A DNA stretch of 64,000 nucleotides from Oribacterium sp. oral taxon 078 str. F0262 (GCF_000160135.1 NZ_GG729935.1:476829-540828), one strand, 5' to 3'; numbered from the stretch's first letter, positions 50,714 to 59,470 are shown. The notes: generated from the letters alone by a model not told the origin. Program-made: numbers and translations.

Positions 50714-52849
50714 TCAGGCGGCGGTTCCCGCTTTCAGCAGTCTCCCCTTCTCCTCTCTCTTCTCCCGCTCCAGCTCCTCCTCGGGGAGAAGCTTCGTCAT
50801 GCTCTTCATCCCGATCGCTATCGTAGAGACATTGTGGAAGAGCGCGGAGCTTGCGGGCGGAAGGATGCTTGCTACGCCAAGTCCGATGAGGAGCGCGTTG
50901 AAGCCGATGATGAAGTGATAATTCTCCTGAATTCTCTCCATCAGGCGCATGCTCAGCTTCCGGAGAACGACGAGCTCATAGAGATCCCCCTCGGAGATCG
51001 TGATGTCCGCGACCTCCTTTGCGATGGCCGCCCCGGCGCTGATCGCGACCCCCGCGTCCGCCTCGGAGAGGGCCGGTGAATCATTGATTCCGTCTCCCGT
51101 CATGATGACCTTCCGTCCGGCCTCGTGCTCCCTCCGGATAAAGGCCGCCTTTTCCTCCGGAAGAACCTCCGCAAAATACTCGTCGACTCCGACCAGCTTC
51201 GCGACAGCCGCCGCGGTCCGCCGGCTGTCTCCGGTCATCATCACCACCTTGTCGATGCCGAGCTTCCTCAGCTCCCGTATCACCGCGGGACCCTCCTCGC
51301 GGAGCGGATCGGAGATCAGGATGACGGCGGCCAGCTTCCCCTCCACCGCGAGATAAAGATGGGAGAAGTGCTCCGGGAGATTCCGGAATTTCTCCTCCTC
51401 CCCCTCCGGGATCAGGCAATGCTCATCCTCGAAGATGAAGTGATAGCTTCCGATAAAGACGCGCTTTCCCTCATAGATACTGGAAATGCCGTGCGCGACC
51501 ACATACTCCACCTTCGAGTGGCGCTCCTCGTGGCGGAGCTTCCGCTTCTTTGCCTCCTTCACGACGGCGTTCGCCATGGAGTGCGGGTAGTGCTCCTCCA
51601 GGCAGGCCGCCATCCGGAGCATCTCGTTCGGATCCTCTCCTCCGAAGGTGATGATATCTACCACCTGGGGGGAGGCGTGGGTCAGAGTCCCGGTCTTATC
51701 GAAGACGATGGTCTTCGCGTCGGAGACGGCCTCCATGAACTTCCCTCCCTTGATGGAGATCCGGTATTTCCCGGCCTCCCGCATTGCGGAGAGGACGGCG
51801 ACCGGCATGGAAAGCTTCAGGGCGCAGGAGAAGTCCACCATCAAAAAGGCGAGGGCCTTTACCGGGTTCCGGGTGAGGAGATAGGTGAGCACCGCCCCTC
51901 CCAGGCTGTAGGGTACGAGCTTATCCGCAAGATGGGAGGCTCTGTCCTCCGTCTCCGACTTTAGCTTCTCGGACTCCTCAATCATGCGGACGATCCGGTC
52001 ATAGCGCCCGGAGCCGGCCTCCTGCTCCACCAGAATCCGGCATTCCCCCTCTTCGACGACTGTGCCCGCGTAGACCATGCCGCCGACCGTCTTCCGGACC
52101 GGCATGGACTCCCCTGTCATGGAGGCCTGATTTACCATCGCCTCCCCCGCGGAGAGCTTCCCGTCGAGCGGGATCATATTTCCCGTGCGGACCACGATTT
52201 CCGATCCGGTCTTCACCTCGTTGATCGGAAGGAGGAGCTCCTGCCCGTTCACGACGACCCAGACCTTGTCCACATTTAAAGACATGGTGCGGGCCAGATC
52301 ATCCACGGATTTTTTGTGCGTCCACTCCTCCAGCGTCTCTCCGATCGAGAGCAGGAACATGACGGAGGAGGCGGTGCCGAAATCCCCCCGGAGCATGGAG
52401 CTTGTGATCGCGACGGCATCCAGGAGCGGAACCTCGATCTTTCCCCGGAGAAGACAGCCTATGCCCCGGAGGAGGAAGGGGACGGACTTAATAAGTGAGA
52501 GCGCGATCTTAAGGGGCGCAGGATAAAAGAGGACATTGATGACCCGCTCCGCAATAGCCCGGGCAAGCCTGTCCTCATAGCCTCGATTTAAGGCCCGCCC
52601 CGTGCGCTCCGGGACGAGGGACTCATTCCCCTCATAGCGAAACCGTGCCAGAGCGCGGACGATCCCGCTCCGCTCTCCGCGGTACAAAATGACGGCATCC
52701 CCGGTCCTGTCATAGACCTTCACCTCTCTGACATCTTGAAGTCTACGGAGATAGTACTCCAAAATGTCGGCTTCCCGGAGGCTCATACGGGGGCGCATCA
52801 CATGGATGCGGAGCCGCCCGGGGGATTCATGTAAAATCTGACATTTCAT
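50714..52849 (-). CDS. P1B-type metal ATPase with SCALKLS instead of CPx
   Basis: A 711-residue heavy-metal-type P-type ATPase. An N-terminal HMA-like fold without CxxC (SPGRLRIHVM), the actuator loop ASMTGESMPVRKT, the phosphorylation site VFDKTGTLTH, the HP dipeptide YPHSMANAV and TGDGINDSPALSEADAGVAI are present. Transmembrane helix 6 reads VDFSCALKLSMP, lacking the usual Cys-Pro-x metal site; other Firmicutes pumps share this variant. The ion is unknown, with Fe(II) or Mn(II) possible given the feo neighbours. The DUF6110 gene upstream is probably co-transcribed. Confidence 0.87.
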   Translation of the reverse strand: MKCQILHESPGRLRIHVMRPRMSLREADILEYYLRRLQDVREVKVYDRTGDAVILYRGERSGIVRALARFRYEGNESLVPERTGRALNRGYEDRLARAIAERVINVLFYPAPLKIALSLIKSVPFLLRGIGCLLRGKIEVPLLDAVAITSSMLRGDFGTASSVMFLLSIGETLEEWTHKKSVDDLARTMSLNVDKVWVVVNGQELLLPINEVKTGSEIVVRTGNMIPLDGKLSAGEAMVNQASMTGESMPVRKTVGGMVYAGTVVEEGECRILVEQEAGSGRYDRIVRMIEESEKLKSETEDRASHLADKLVPYSLGGAVLTYLLTRNPVKALAFLMVDFSCALKLSMPVAVLSAMREAGKYRISIKGGKFMEAVSDAKTIVFDKTGTLTHASPQVVDIITFGGEDPNEMLRMAACLEEHYPHSMANAVVKEAKKRKLRHEERHSKVEYVVAHGISSIYEGKRVFIGSYHFIFEDEHCLIPEGEEEKFRNLPEHFSHLYLAVEGKLAAVILISDPLREEGPAVIRELRKLGIDKVVMMTGDSRRTAAAVAKLVGVDEYFAEVLPEEKAAFIRREHEAGRKVIMTGDGINDSPALSEADAGVAISAGAAIAKEVADITISEGDLYELVVLRKLSMRLMERIQENYHFIIGFNALLIGLGVASILPPASSALFHNVSTIAIGMKSMTKLLPEEELEREKREEKGRLLKAGTAA

Positions 52850-52986
52850 GCTCTTCCTTTTCTCTCCTTTTCTCTCTCGAAAGCCCTCTTCCTTCTAAGC
52901 GGCAGAGGGCGGACTCATCGGGCATTTCTCGGGACAAAGGAAGAGGGAGGCGAAATGCTCCGCCCCCCTGTCCCCTTGAAGTCCCG

Positions 52987-53277
52987 TCAGACTTCCTTCG
53001 CATCGTCCTCGATCGCCTTCTCATCCTCGATGACAGCGGCGGCCTTTTCCTCTGCGCGCTTCTCATTGATGCGCTTTGCATCTTCCAGGATATCGCTGGC
53101 ATTTTCCCGGACGCAGCTATGGACCTTCATGACACAGTCCTGCGCCCTCAGAGCGGCGGCAGTCGCCTCTGTATAGACCTTCTTTGCGTCATCGCTGGAG
53201 AGAATCTTCAGCCCGGCGGTTCCAAAGAGGACACCGCCCGCGAACAGACCAAGCTTTTTCCAATCACAGAAAAACAT
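52987..53277 (-). CDS. DUF6110 family small membrane protein
   Basis: A 96-residue protein with a short N-terminal hydrophobic segment (KLGLFAGGVLFGTAGLKILS, 8-27) and an alanine- and acid-rich helix (EKRAEEKAAAVIEDEKAIED). It has two Cys, including KVHSCVRENA. DUF6110 genes are usually found next to metal ATPases of the type that follows here, so it may be a partner or metal chaperone; this is inference. GGGAGG precedes the ATG. Confidence 0.78.
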   Translation of the reverse strand: MFFCDWKKLGLFAGGVLFGTAGLKILSSDDAKKVYTEATAAALRAQDCVMKVHSCVRENASDILEDAKRINEKRAEEKAAAVIEDEKAIEDDAKEV

Positions 53278-53353
53278 ATTTTGCCTCCCTTATTACTATC
53301 CTATCCTCTGCGTTTTCTCCGCAGTTGTCTCTTTCCTATCCTCAACGTAGGTC

Positions 53354-53383
53354 ATTGTAAACGCTGTCAGCCCGCAAAGTCAA
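53354..53383 (-). promoter_or_regulatory. Promoter of the DUF6110-ATPase unit
   Basis: Minus strand TTGACT (53378-53383) and TACAAT (53354-53359) with an 18 base spacer. A small CTGCG/CGCAG hairpin lies in the leader (53308-53324). Confidence 0.65.
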
Positions 53384-53406
53384 TACTAACAGTCCGATAG
53401 AAGCTT

Positions 53407-55371
53407 CTAATCTTTTCTCCGCTCTCTCCTTCCGAGGAGGCGCATGGAGTTCAGGATGCAGATGACCGCGACCCCGACATCCGAGAAGACGGCGGCCCAC
53501 ATATTGGCGAAGCCCAGGGCACTGAGAAGCAGGATGCAGATCTTTACGATCAGGGCGAAGGCGATATTCTGCACGGCAATCCGAATGACGCGCCTTGCGA
53601 TCCGGATGACCTCCGGGAGCCTCCCGATATCATCATCCATGATGACGACATCCGCGGCCTCGATCGCGGCGTCCGAGCCCATGGCCCCCATGGCGATCCC
53701 GACATCGGCACGGGAGAGTACCGGAGCATCGTTGATGCCGTCCCCGATGAAGGCGAGCACCCCCTTCCTGCCCTTTTCCCTCTCCTCCGAGAGCAAAAGC
53801 TCCAGCTTCTCGACCTTTCCCTCCGGGAGAAGCTCCGCGTAGACCTTGTCGGCCCCGAGCTCCCCCGCGACGGCCTCCCCGACGCTCTCTTTGTCCCCGG
53901 TGAGCAGGACAAAGCGCTCGACGCCCTCCTTCTTCAGCGCGGCAACGGCCTCCTTCGCCCCCTTCTTCAGCCTGTCCCTTATGAGGATCGCGCCGAGACA
54001 GCGCCCGTCCAGGGCGACATAGCTGATCGTAGCGGCCCGGTCCTCCGCCCTTTGATACGAAATCCCACAGCTCTCCATCAGCTTCTCATTTCCGAGCAGG
54101 ATGACTCTCCCGTTCACCCGGCTTCGTATCCCAAGTCCGGACAGATTCTCTGTCTCCGAAATTCCGCCCTCCGAAGGATCCTGTCCCCCGAAGAGCCTTC
54201 GGTACTCCTCCCGGATGGACTTCGCGATCGGATGCGTGGAGAGCCCCTCGGCGAGGGCCGCCTGAAAAAGGAGCTCTCTTTCCTCTGTTCCGGGCGAGGG
54301 AAGCAGCTCCGAGACCTCGAAATTCCCCTCGGTGAGAGTCCCCGTCTTGTCTGAGACCACGACCTTCAGCTTCGCGAGAAGCTCCAGATAGTTCGATCCC
54401 TTGACGAGGACGCCGGAAGAGGAGGCAGCGCCGATCCCGCCGAAGAAGGCGAGGGGCACGGAGATCACAAGCGCACAGGGACAGGATACGACAAGGAAGG
54501 TACAGGCCCGATAGAGGAAGGAAAGCGGCGGGTGCAGGGCAAAGACCGTCGGTTCCGTAAGCCCCAGCCTTACGGCAAGAAGGAGGAAAAGCGGAGGGAG
54601 GACAGCGAGCATAAGTGCGAGGCAGACGACGATCGGCGTATAGACTCTCGCAAATCTCGTGATGAAATTCTCCGTCCGGGACTTCTTCTCCGAGGCCTCC
54701 TCCACGAGAGAGAGAATGCGGGAGACCGTCGAATCCTCAAAGACCTTCACCGCCTCGATGCGGAGCGATCCCTCCCCGTTGATGCAGCCGGAAATAATGG
54801 GATCTCCGCTTCGGACAGAGCGGGGCACGGATTCCCCGGTGAGCGCCGCCGTATTGATCCGGCTCTCCCCGGATATCACGAGGCCGTCGACCGGCACCTT
54901 CTCCCCGGGCCGGATCAGAAGGATATCTCCGATCGAGACCTCCTCGGGATCGACGGTCTCGACGCTTCCGTCGGGGCGCTCCACATTGGCGGATTCCGGG
55001 GCGATCTCCATGAGCGCGGAGATTGAGCGCCGGGTCCTCCCGAGCGCATAGCTCTGAAACCACTCTCCGACCTGGTAAAAGAGCATGACGGCGACTGCCT
55101 CGGCATTTTCTCCGGAGAGAAAGGCTCCGATCGTCGCGAGCGTCATCAGAAAGCACTCGTCAAAAGGGCGGCGGTTTCTGATGCCGGATACCGCGTCCCG
55201 CAGGACAGAAAATCCGCAGAAAAGATAGGGGATCAGGAAGCAGAGAAAGCTCAGAAGGCGATTCTCAAAGACCGCGGGAAGCGCCCCGCTTTTATCCAGC
55301 AGCAGCATAATGAAAAATACCGCGAGGGAGAACAAGATCCTCCTCCCCCTCTTCTTCAGCTTCTCATCCAT
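53407..55371 (-). CDS. CPC-type heavy-metal ATPase (Zn/Cd/Pb efflux, CadA/ZntA-like)
   Basis: A 654-residue P1B ATPase. After two pairs of N-terminal helices come the actuator motif AALTGESVPRSV, the metal site VSCPCALVISVPL in helix 6, VVSDKTGTLTEG (phosphorylated Asp), STHPIAKSI (HP) and FIGDGINDAPVLSRADVGIA. CPC-type pumps export Zn(II), Cd(II) or Pb(II). The N-terminal metal-binding domain is absent from this protein but encoded separately by the small upstream gene. Third gene of the ArsR-controlled operon. Confidence 0.92.
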   Translation of the reverse strand: MDEKLKKRGRRILFSLAVFFIMLLLDKSGALPAVFENRLLSFLCFLIPYLFCGFSVLRDAVSGIRNRRPFDECFLMTLATIGAFLSGENAEAVAVMLFYQVGEWFQSYALGRTRRSISALMEIAPESANVERPDGSVETVDPEEVSIGDILLIRPGEKVPVDGLVISGESRINTAALTGESVPRSVRSGDPIISGCINGEGSLRIEAVKVFEDSTVSRILSLVEEASEKKSRTENFITRFARVYTPIVVCLALMLAVLPPLFLLLAVRLGLTEPTVFALHPPLSFLYRACTFLVVSCPCALVISVPLAFFGGIGAASSSGVLVKGSNYLELLAKLKVVVSDKTGTLTEGNFEVSELLPSPGTEERELLFQAALAEGLSTHPIAKSIREEYRRLFGGQDPSEGGISETENLSGLGIRSRVNGRVILLGNEKLMESCGISYQRAEDRAATISYVALDGRCLGAILIRDRLKKGAKEAVAALKKEGVERFVLLTGDKESVGEAVAGELGADKVYAELLPEGKVEKLELLLSEEREKGRKGVLAFIGDGINDAPVLSRADVGIAMGAMGSDAAIEAADVVIMDDDIGRLPEVIRIARRVIRIAVQNIAFALIVKICILLLSALGFANMWAAVFSDVGVAVICILNSMRLLGRRERRKD

Positions 55372-55412
55372 CCGATCCTTACCTCCGCCCTGTTCCGATC
55401 TTCTGCCTGATT

Positions 55413-55628
55413 TTATAAAAGCACCGAAAAGCCCGCTTCGATCCTTCTTCCGGTCTCGATGGCCTTCCCGAGAAGCTCCTCAAAGCGCTCATCCTCCGTC
55501 TCCAAAGTGAACTTCTGCATCAGGAAATTGACCTTCACATCCTTCACTCCATCCAGCTTCCGGATCGCATCCTCGACTTTCCTTGCGCAGTTTGCGCAGT
55601 CGATCTCACAGCGAAATTTCTTTCTCAT
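55413..55628 (-). CDS. Stand-alone HMA metal-binding domain protein
   Basis: A 71-residue ferredoxin-fold metal-binding protein: FRCEIDCANCARKVEDAIRK has the CxxC site and GVKDVKVNFLMQKFTLETED the second half. It probably hands Zn or Cd to the following ATPase, replacing its missing N-terminal domain. Start ATG 55628 with GAGGGAG; an in-frame start at 55658 is less likely. Confidence 0.88.
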   Translation of the reverse strand: MRKKFRCEIDCANCARKVEDAIRKLDGVKDVKVNFLMQKFTLETEDERFEELLGKAIETGRRIEAGFSVLL

Positions 55629-55638
55629 CTCTCCCTCC

Positions 55639-55965
55639 TCATTCCTCAATGTGCTCAATTCCCATGGCGATGATGGTCTTCACATGCTCATCCGCGAGGG
55701 AATAGATCATGGCCTTCCCGCTTCGCCTCGCATTGATAAGCTTCGAAACCCTAAGGATCTTCAGCTGGTGGGAGACCGCGGACTGGTTCATCTCAAGGTC
55801 CTCGCAGATCTCCGTCACATTTTTCTCTCCGTTGATAAGATCATAGAGAATCCGGACTCTCGTGGAATCCCCGAAGACCTTGAAAAGCTCCGCAAGATCA
55901 GAGAGCTCCTCCTCCGGAATGTCTCGGATAATATGCTCAATACTTCTTCCGCTTCTCATCAGCAT
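55639..55965 (-). CDS. ArsR/SmtB-family metal-sensing repressor
   Basis: A 108-residue repressor: LAELFKVFGDSTRVRILYDL, HTH VTEICEDLEMNQSAVSHQLK, and a C-terminal helix SLADEHVKTIIAMGIEHIEE with the D-x-H...H-x2-E pattern of the alpha-5 zinc site of SmtB/CzrA. It should release the operator when Zn or Cd is high. Start chosen at ATG 55965, 4 bases after GGAGG; an in-frame ATG at 56016 would leave almost no leader after the promoter. First gene of the efflux operon. Confidence 0.88.
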   Translation of the reverse strand: MLMRSGRSIEHIIRDIPEEELSDLAELFKVFGDSTRVRILYDLINGEKNVTEICEDLEMNQSAVSHQLKILRVSKLINARRSGKAMIYSLADEHVKTIIAMGIEHIEE

Positions 55966-56022
55966 CTCTCCTCCCCACTGTACCGGCCTCTCCTTATCGG
56001 AGTCCTCCTTGATCATCGTATC

Positions 56023-56061
56023 AACATATGATTATATTATCACATGTTTTAGAAAAGTCAA
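56023..56061 (-). promoter_or_regulatory. Promoter and ArsR/SmtB-type operator of the efflux operon
   Basis: Minus strand TTGACT (56056-56061) is followed by AATATA (56033-56038, 17 base spacer) or TATAAT (19 base spacer). The dyad AACATGTGAT-AATATA-ATCATATGTT (56023-56048) has 10 bp arms with one mismatch, resembles CzrA/SmtB sites and covers the -10, so binding would block RNA polymerase. Confidence 0.75.
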
Positions 56062-56067
56062 GCCGAA

Positions 56068-56401
56068 CCGGAGCGAGAGCGTCCTGGGCCGGACGGAAAA
56101 AGGGTAGAAAAGGCGGCAGCTCCTCACCTCTGTCCATATTCTCTTCGAGAAGACTCAAGTGCGCTCCAAACTGCCGCCCTGCCATTTTGTCTGTCCGCGC
56201 ACAGGCCGTCTGCCGCCCCGGAGACTCGGCTTCGCCCGGGAGGCTTCAGCCGATCTCCCTCCGGGAGACACTTCTCTTCGAGAAGTGGTCAAGGACGCTC
56301 CGAGTCTGCCTGATGGCAGACTTCTACGCTTATGCGCCGCTGGCCGCGCCAGCCGGAGCGAGAGCGTCCTGGGCCGGGCGGACAAAGGGCAGAAAAGGCG
56401 G
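56068..56401. repeat. 49 bp direct repeat pair with hairpins between
   Basis: A 49 bp element starting CCGGAGCGAGAGCGTCCTGG is present at 56068-56116 and 56353-56401 with a few differences. Between them lie short hairpins, such as AGTCTGCC-TGAT-GGCAGACT (56313-56332) and CTTCTCTTCGAGAAG. I see no gene in 56062-56396. Confidence 0.75.
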
Positions 56402-56429
56402 AGAAAGCATTTTTTATGCTCTCTCCGCC
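56397..56429 (-). terminator. Terminator-like hairpin after the glutathione peroxidase gene
   Basis: GGCGGAGAAAGCAT and ATGCTCTCTCCGCC arms around a run of T; on the minus strand it lies about 55 bases after the peroxidase gene. Confidence 0.6.
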
Positions 56430-56482
56430 CCTTCACAGTCTTCTCTCTTTTCTGTTTTCTCTTTCCCCGGTCCTCTCCCGCC

Positions 56483-57025
56483 CTACAGCAGGGACGCGAT
56501 GCAGCTCTCAACATCCTTCATATCCGCGGTCGGCTCGAAGCGGGCGACGACATTTCCCTTCCTGTCCACGATAAACTTCGTGAAATTCCACTTGATCTCC
56601 GGATTATGCTCATAGTCCTTGTCGATCCCCGAGAGAATCTCCTTCAGCTTATCCGTGATGGGACCATCCTGAAAGCCCCGGAAGCCCTGCTGCGACTTCA
56701 GATAGCCATAGAGCGGAAGTGCATCTTTCCCGTTGACATCGGACTTCTTCATCTGCGGAAACTGCGTGTTGAAGTGAAGCGTGCAAAACTCGTGAATCTC
56801 CTCATCCGTTCCGGGCGCCTGGCCGTAGAACTGATTGCACGGAATATCGATGATCTCGAGTCCCCGCTCGTGATATTTCTCATAGAGCGCCTCGATATCC
56901 TTATACTGCGGCGTAAAGCCGCAGCCGGTCGCCGTATTCACGACCATGACGACCTTTCCCTCGTAATTCCTGAGCGGAAGCTCCTCATTCTTCGCATTCC
57001 TGATCGTATAGTCATAAAATCCCAT
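56483..57025 (-). CDS. gpx: Glutathione peroxidase-family thiol peroxidase
   Basis: A 180-residue thioredoxin-fold peroxidase: VVNTATGCGFTPQYKDIEAL holds the peroxidatic Cys, IDIPCNQFYGQAPGTDEEIH the Gln and second Cys region, and IKWNFTKFIVDRKGNVVARF the Trp/Asn of the active site. Bacterial members usually reduce peroxides with thioredoxin. A promoter with a dyad lies upstream, suggesting regulation by oxidative stress. Confidence 0.93.
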   Translation of the reverse strand: MGFYDYTIRNAKNEELPLRNYEGKVVMVVNTATGCGFTPQYKDIEALYEKYHERGLEIIDIPCNQFYGQAPGTDEEIHEFCTLHFNTQFPQMKKSDVNGKDALPLYGYLKSQQGFRGFQDGPITDKLKEILSGIDKDYEHNPEIKWNFTKFIVDRKGNVVARFEPTADMKDVESCIASLL

Positions 57026-57104
57026 CTTATCCTCGCTTTCCTTCGGAAACTGTCCCGGCCTCTCTCTGTCCGGATGCGGAGGGGAGAGGCCCCGTCAGTC
57101 AGAT

Positions 57105-57153
57105 TATTTGATTGCTTGCAATTTTATTTTATCAAATATTTTTCCGCTGTCAA
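57105..57153 (-). promoter_or_regulatory. gpx promoter with nested palindromes
   Basis: Minus strand TTGACA (57148-57153) and TAAAAT (57126-57131), 16 bases apart. TATTTGAT (57105-57112) and ATCAAATA (57131-57138) are 8 bp inverted arms, and ATTGC-TT-GCAAT (57111-57122) is a smaller palindrome inside. A peroxide- or MarR-type repressor is a plausible ligand. Confidence 0.55.
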
Positions 57154-57180
57154 GCGCTTTCGAAGAAAGAGGGGAGAGAG

Positions 57181-58425
57181 CTAGAGCCCGAAATACTGCT
57201 TAAGCCCCAGTACCACGCCGTCCATGAGCTTTCCCTGCACCGCCGGAGAATGGTCCGATGCGCGGTCTCCGATCTCCAGATCAATGGAGGGGATCGTGGA
57301 ATAGGAGGTCTGGGTCAGGTCCATATTCATATTGCCCGCTCCGAAGATCTTGCCCCCGGCCTGCCGGATCCCCCCGATGACGGCCTTTCCCAGGGCATTG
57401 TGCTCCTGCCAATGAGAGGCGACCGGTTCCATCCTCCGATAGGTCCCCACCTCCGGGACGCTCATAAAGAAGGCGCCCTTGTCGGAATCCGTGGAATCAT
57501 AGTGGATCGCGATATGCACATTCGCATACTGGTTTGCGAGGCAGGTGCGGGCGATGTTGTCGAGCTGGATATCGTCACCCTCCCGGATCATGAGGACATT
57601 AAAGCCCGCGGCGAGGAGCTTATCCCGGAGGAGAAGGGCGGCCGTCAGATTCGCCTTGGCCTCCGTCGTGCCGTCCTTCAGCGTCGTCCCGTAGGAGACC
57701 GCCGTCGCAGTGGTGGATCCCGCCGAGGTCGAGCCCCCTGTCACCTTGGCCGTCCCGTCCGGATGGCAGAGTGTCCGCACATCGGAGCCGCCCTTTGTGC
57801 CGTGACCCGCGTTGACACAGATCGTCTTGCCGTTCGATACGGAGGCATCCGCCTTATAGAGAAGCGCGCTCCCGCTGTGGATCTTGGAGTTTGCGGCGAG
57901 AGGCCAGGACGGATCGAAGGAGAGGCTCTGCGCGGCCTGTCCCGCGCTTCCGGCCGCATCGGCCGCGGAAGCGGAGCTCTCCGACTGCTTTGCGCTAAGG
58001 TAACGGCTTGCGATATAGCTCTCCTTTCCATCTACGAGGATGCGGCTCCATTCCTTGCTGTAGCCGGTCCGCCGGAAGCTCTGCCCCTTTTGTGCAGTCC
58101 CCTGCAGTGCGCCCCCCTTTCCCGGACTCTTTCGGATATTGATATTGCTCCCCGTGACATAGACGGTTTCATCCACATTCTGAAACTCAATCTTCGAAGA
58201 GAGCGTCTCCGCGGCGGCCTGTGTCTCCCCGACCGTAATCAGCTTCGCGCCGTTTGAGAGGACGCCGCTCTCCGTCTCCTCCGATCCGACACTCCCCCCC
58301 GCGCTTTCAGAAGCCGCGCTCTCCGCCGAAGCGGCGTCCGAGCTGAGCTCCGCCCTCTCCTGGCCCCGGCACGCCGAAAGCGACAGCGCAAAAAGCAGGA
58401 GCAACATCCATTTCTTTCTCTTCAT
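57181..58425 (-). CDS. N-acetylmuramoyl-L-alanine amidase lipoprotein with SH3 domain
   Basis: A 414-residue exported protein. Signal peptide with lipobox LSLSAC (residues 14-19), Ser/Ala/Glu-rich linker, a bacterial SH3 domain (YVTGSNINIRKSPGKGGALQ) near 90-145, and an Amidase_3 domain: TICVNAGHGTKGG (His), a Glu in TTEAKANLTAALLLRDKLLA, VHIAIHYDSTDS (His) and PSIDLEIGDRASD (catalytic Glu region). It should cleave the amide between muramic acid and the stem peptide in peptidoglycan. Monocistronic. Confidence 0.9.
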   Translation of the reverse strand: MKRKKWMLLLLFALSLSACRGQERAELSSDAASAESAASESAGGSVGSEETESGVLSNGAKLITVGETQAAAETLSSKIEFQNVDETVYVTGSNINIRKSPGKGGALQGTAQKGQSFRRTGYSKEWSRILVDGKESYIASRYLSAKQSESSASAADAAGSAGQAAQSLSFDPSWPLAANSKIHSGSALLYKADASVSNGKTICVNAGHGTKGGSDVRTLCHPDGTAKVTGGSTSAGSTTATAVSYGTTLKDGTTEAKANLTAALLLRDKLLAAGFNVLMIREGDDIQLDNIARTCLANQYANVHIAIHYDSTDSDKGAFFMSVPEVGTYRRMEPVASHWQEHNALGKAVIGGIRQAGGKIFGAGNMNMDLTQTSYSTIPSIDLEIGDRASDHSPAVQGKLMDGVVLGLKQYFGL

Positions 58426-58553
58426 CTTCCCTTCTCTCCTCCCCGGTCAGCCGCCGTCTGTCAATCTTCCTCTCCCTGCTCCTTCCCGCAGAATCCGGAA
58501 AAGAGCCGTTTTTCTTTCCTTACTTACTTTGAGGACCGGCTCTCTCCCCTCTC

Positions 58554-59456
58554 TCAGCCTCCGAGCTGCTCCTCCCGTGCCTTGATGAGGTCCCGGTTTT
58601 TCTTCTCAAAGTCATTCAGCTGATCATCACTGAATCGGCCCGCTTCGATGCTGCCGTGATACCAGTCCTTCCCTTCAAAATAAGTCCGAAGTCCGCTGTC
58701 ACTGAAGATCCGCCCTCTCCTGGCATAGATCTCGTTCCTCGCGATCCGAAGCTCTTCCTTCGTGAGCCCCGAAATCTCCTCCGCGCTGTAATAGCGGCTG
58801 TCGCTGTCCGGGAGGATAAAGCCCCCGCTGTCCGAAGGCGGCTCCGATTCCGTCAAGGCGGGAGAAGCCGACTCCGAATCGGACTCATTCTCCGGCTTCG
58901 GAGATTCTCCCTCTCCTCCGGAAGACTCCACGGTCGGAAGCATCCGCTCCCAGCCCTTCTTTCCCTCAGATGTCTTCCGCTCCGCTTTCCGCTTCTTTTC
59001 CCCGCTCTTTCTCTCCTTCCCGCCGCTGCTGTCTTCCTCTTCTTCGTCCCGCTCTGTTTTCCGCTTCCTTCTTTTGTCTCTTTCCTGATCCCCTTCTCTG
59101 TCCTTCTTTCCTTCCCCCTTTCCTCTCTCAGAGCTTTCCTCAGAGAGAAGGGAGTCCTCTGTGAAATAACGGAACATAAAGAAACTCCCCGCGCCAAGAA
59201 GTGCCGAAAGCAAGAGGGCGAGAGCCAGGATCAGGGCCCCTTTGCCATTGAATCCCCTTTTCGGAGGTCTCTGCTTTGGAGCCGGGTAGAAGGCGCTTCC
59301 CTGTCCCCCTGCCCGGCGGTCTCCGTTCCCCGCCTGCTCCGTTCCCTTGCCCTCAGATGGGGAAGCACTCCCCTCTCCCCTCGGACGCGGCGCTCCGCAG
59401 TGCGGGCAGAAGCTTGCTCTCTCCGAAATCTCGCCTCCGCATCTCTCACATTTCAT
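58554..59456 (-). CDS. Zinc-ribbon membrane protein with YARHG domain
   Basis: A 300-residue protein. A zinc ribbon at the start (CERCGGEISERASFCPHC), a Pro/Gly linker, one helix (about 75-96, GALILALALLLSALLGAGSF), a very charged Lys/Arg/Glu linker, and a C-terminal YARHG domain (YYSAEEISGLTKEELRIARN, EIYARRGRIFSD). YARHG domains are extracellular and of unknown role. ATG 59456 lies 6 bases after GGGGG; an ATG at 59462 is an alternative. Its start sits just beyond the end of the next gene upstream, so the two are one unit. Confidence 0.82.
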   Translation of the reverse strand: MKCERCGGEISERASFCPHCGAPRPRGEGSASPSEGKGTEQAGNGDRRAGGQGSAFYPAPKQRPPKRGFNGKGALILALALLLSALLGAGSFFMFRYFTEDSLLSEESSERGKGEGKKDREGDQERDKRRKRKTERDEEEEDSSGGKERKSGEKKRKAERKTSEGKKGWERMLPTVESSGGEGESPKPENESDSESASPALTESEPPSDSGGFILPDSDSRYYSAEEISGLTKEELRIARNEIYARRGRIFSDSGLRTYFEGKDWYHGSIEAGRFSDDQLNDFEKKNRDLIKAREEQLGG

Positions 59457-59470
59457 ACTCATCCCCCCGT

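Noticed and set aside
57112-58257. Long plus-strand open frame (381 codons) opposite the amidase gene
   Set aside because: Antisense of a clear SH3/amidase gene; Arg/Gly-rich with no family resemblance and no ribosome site. Artefact of high GC.
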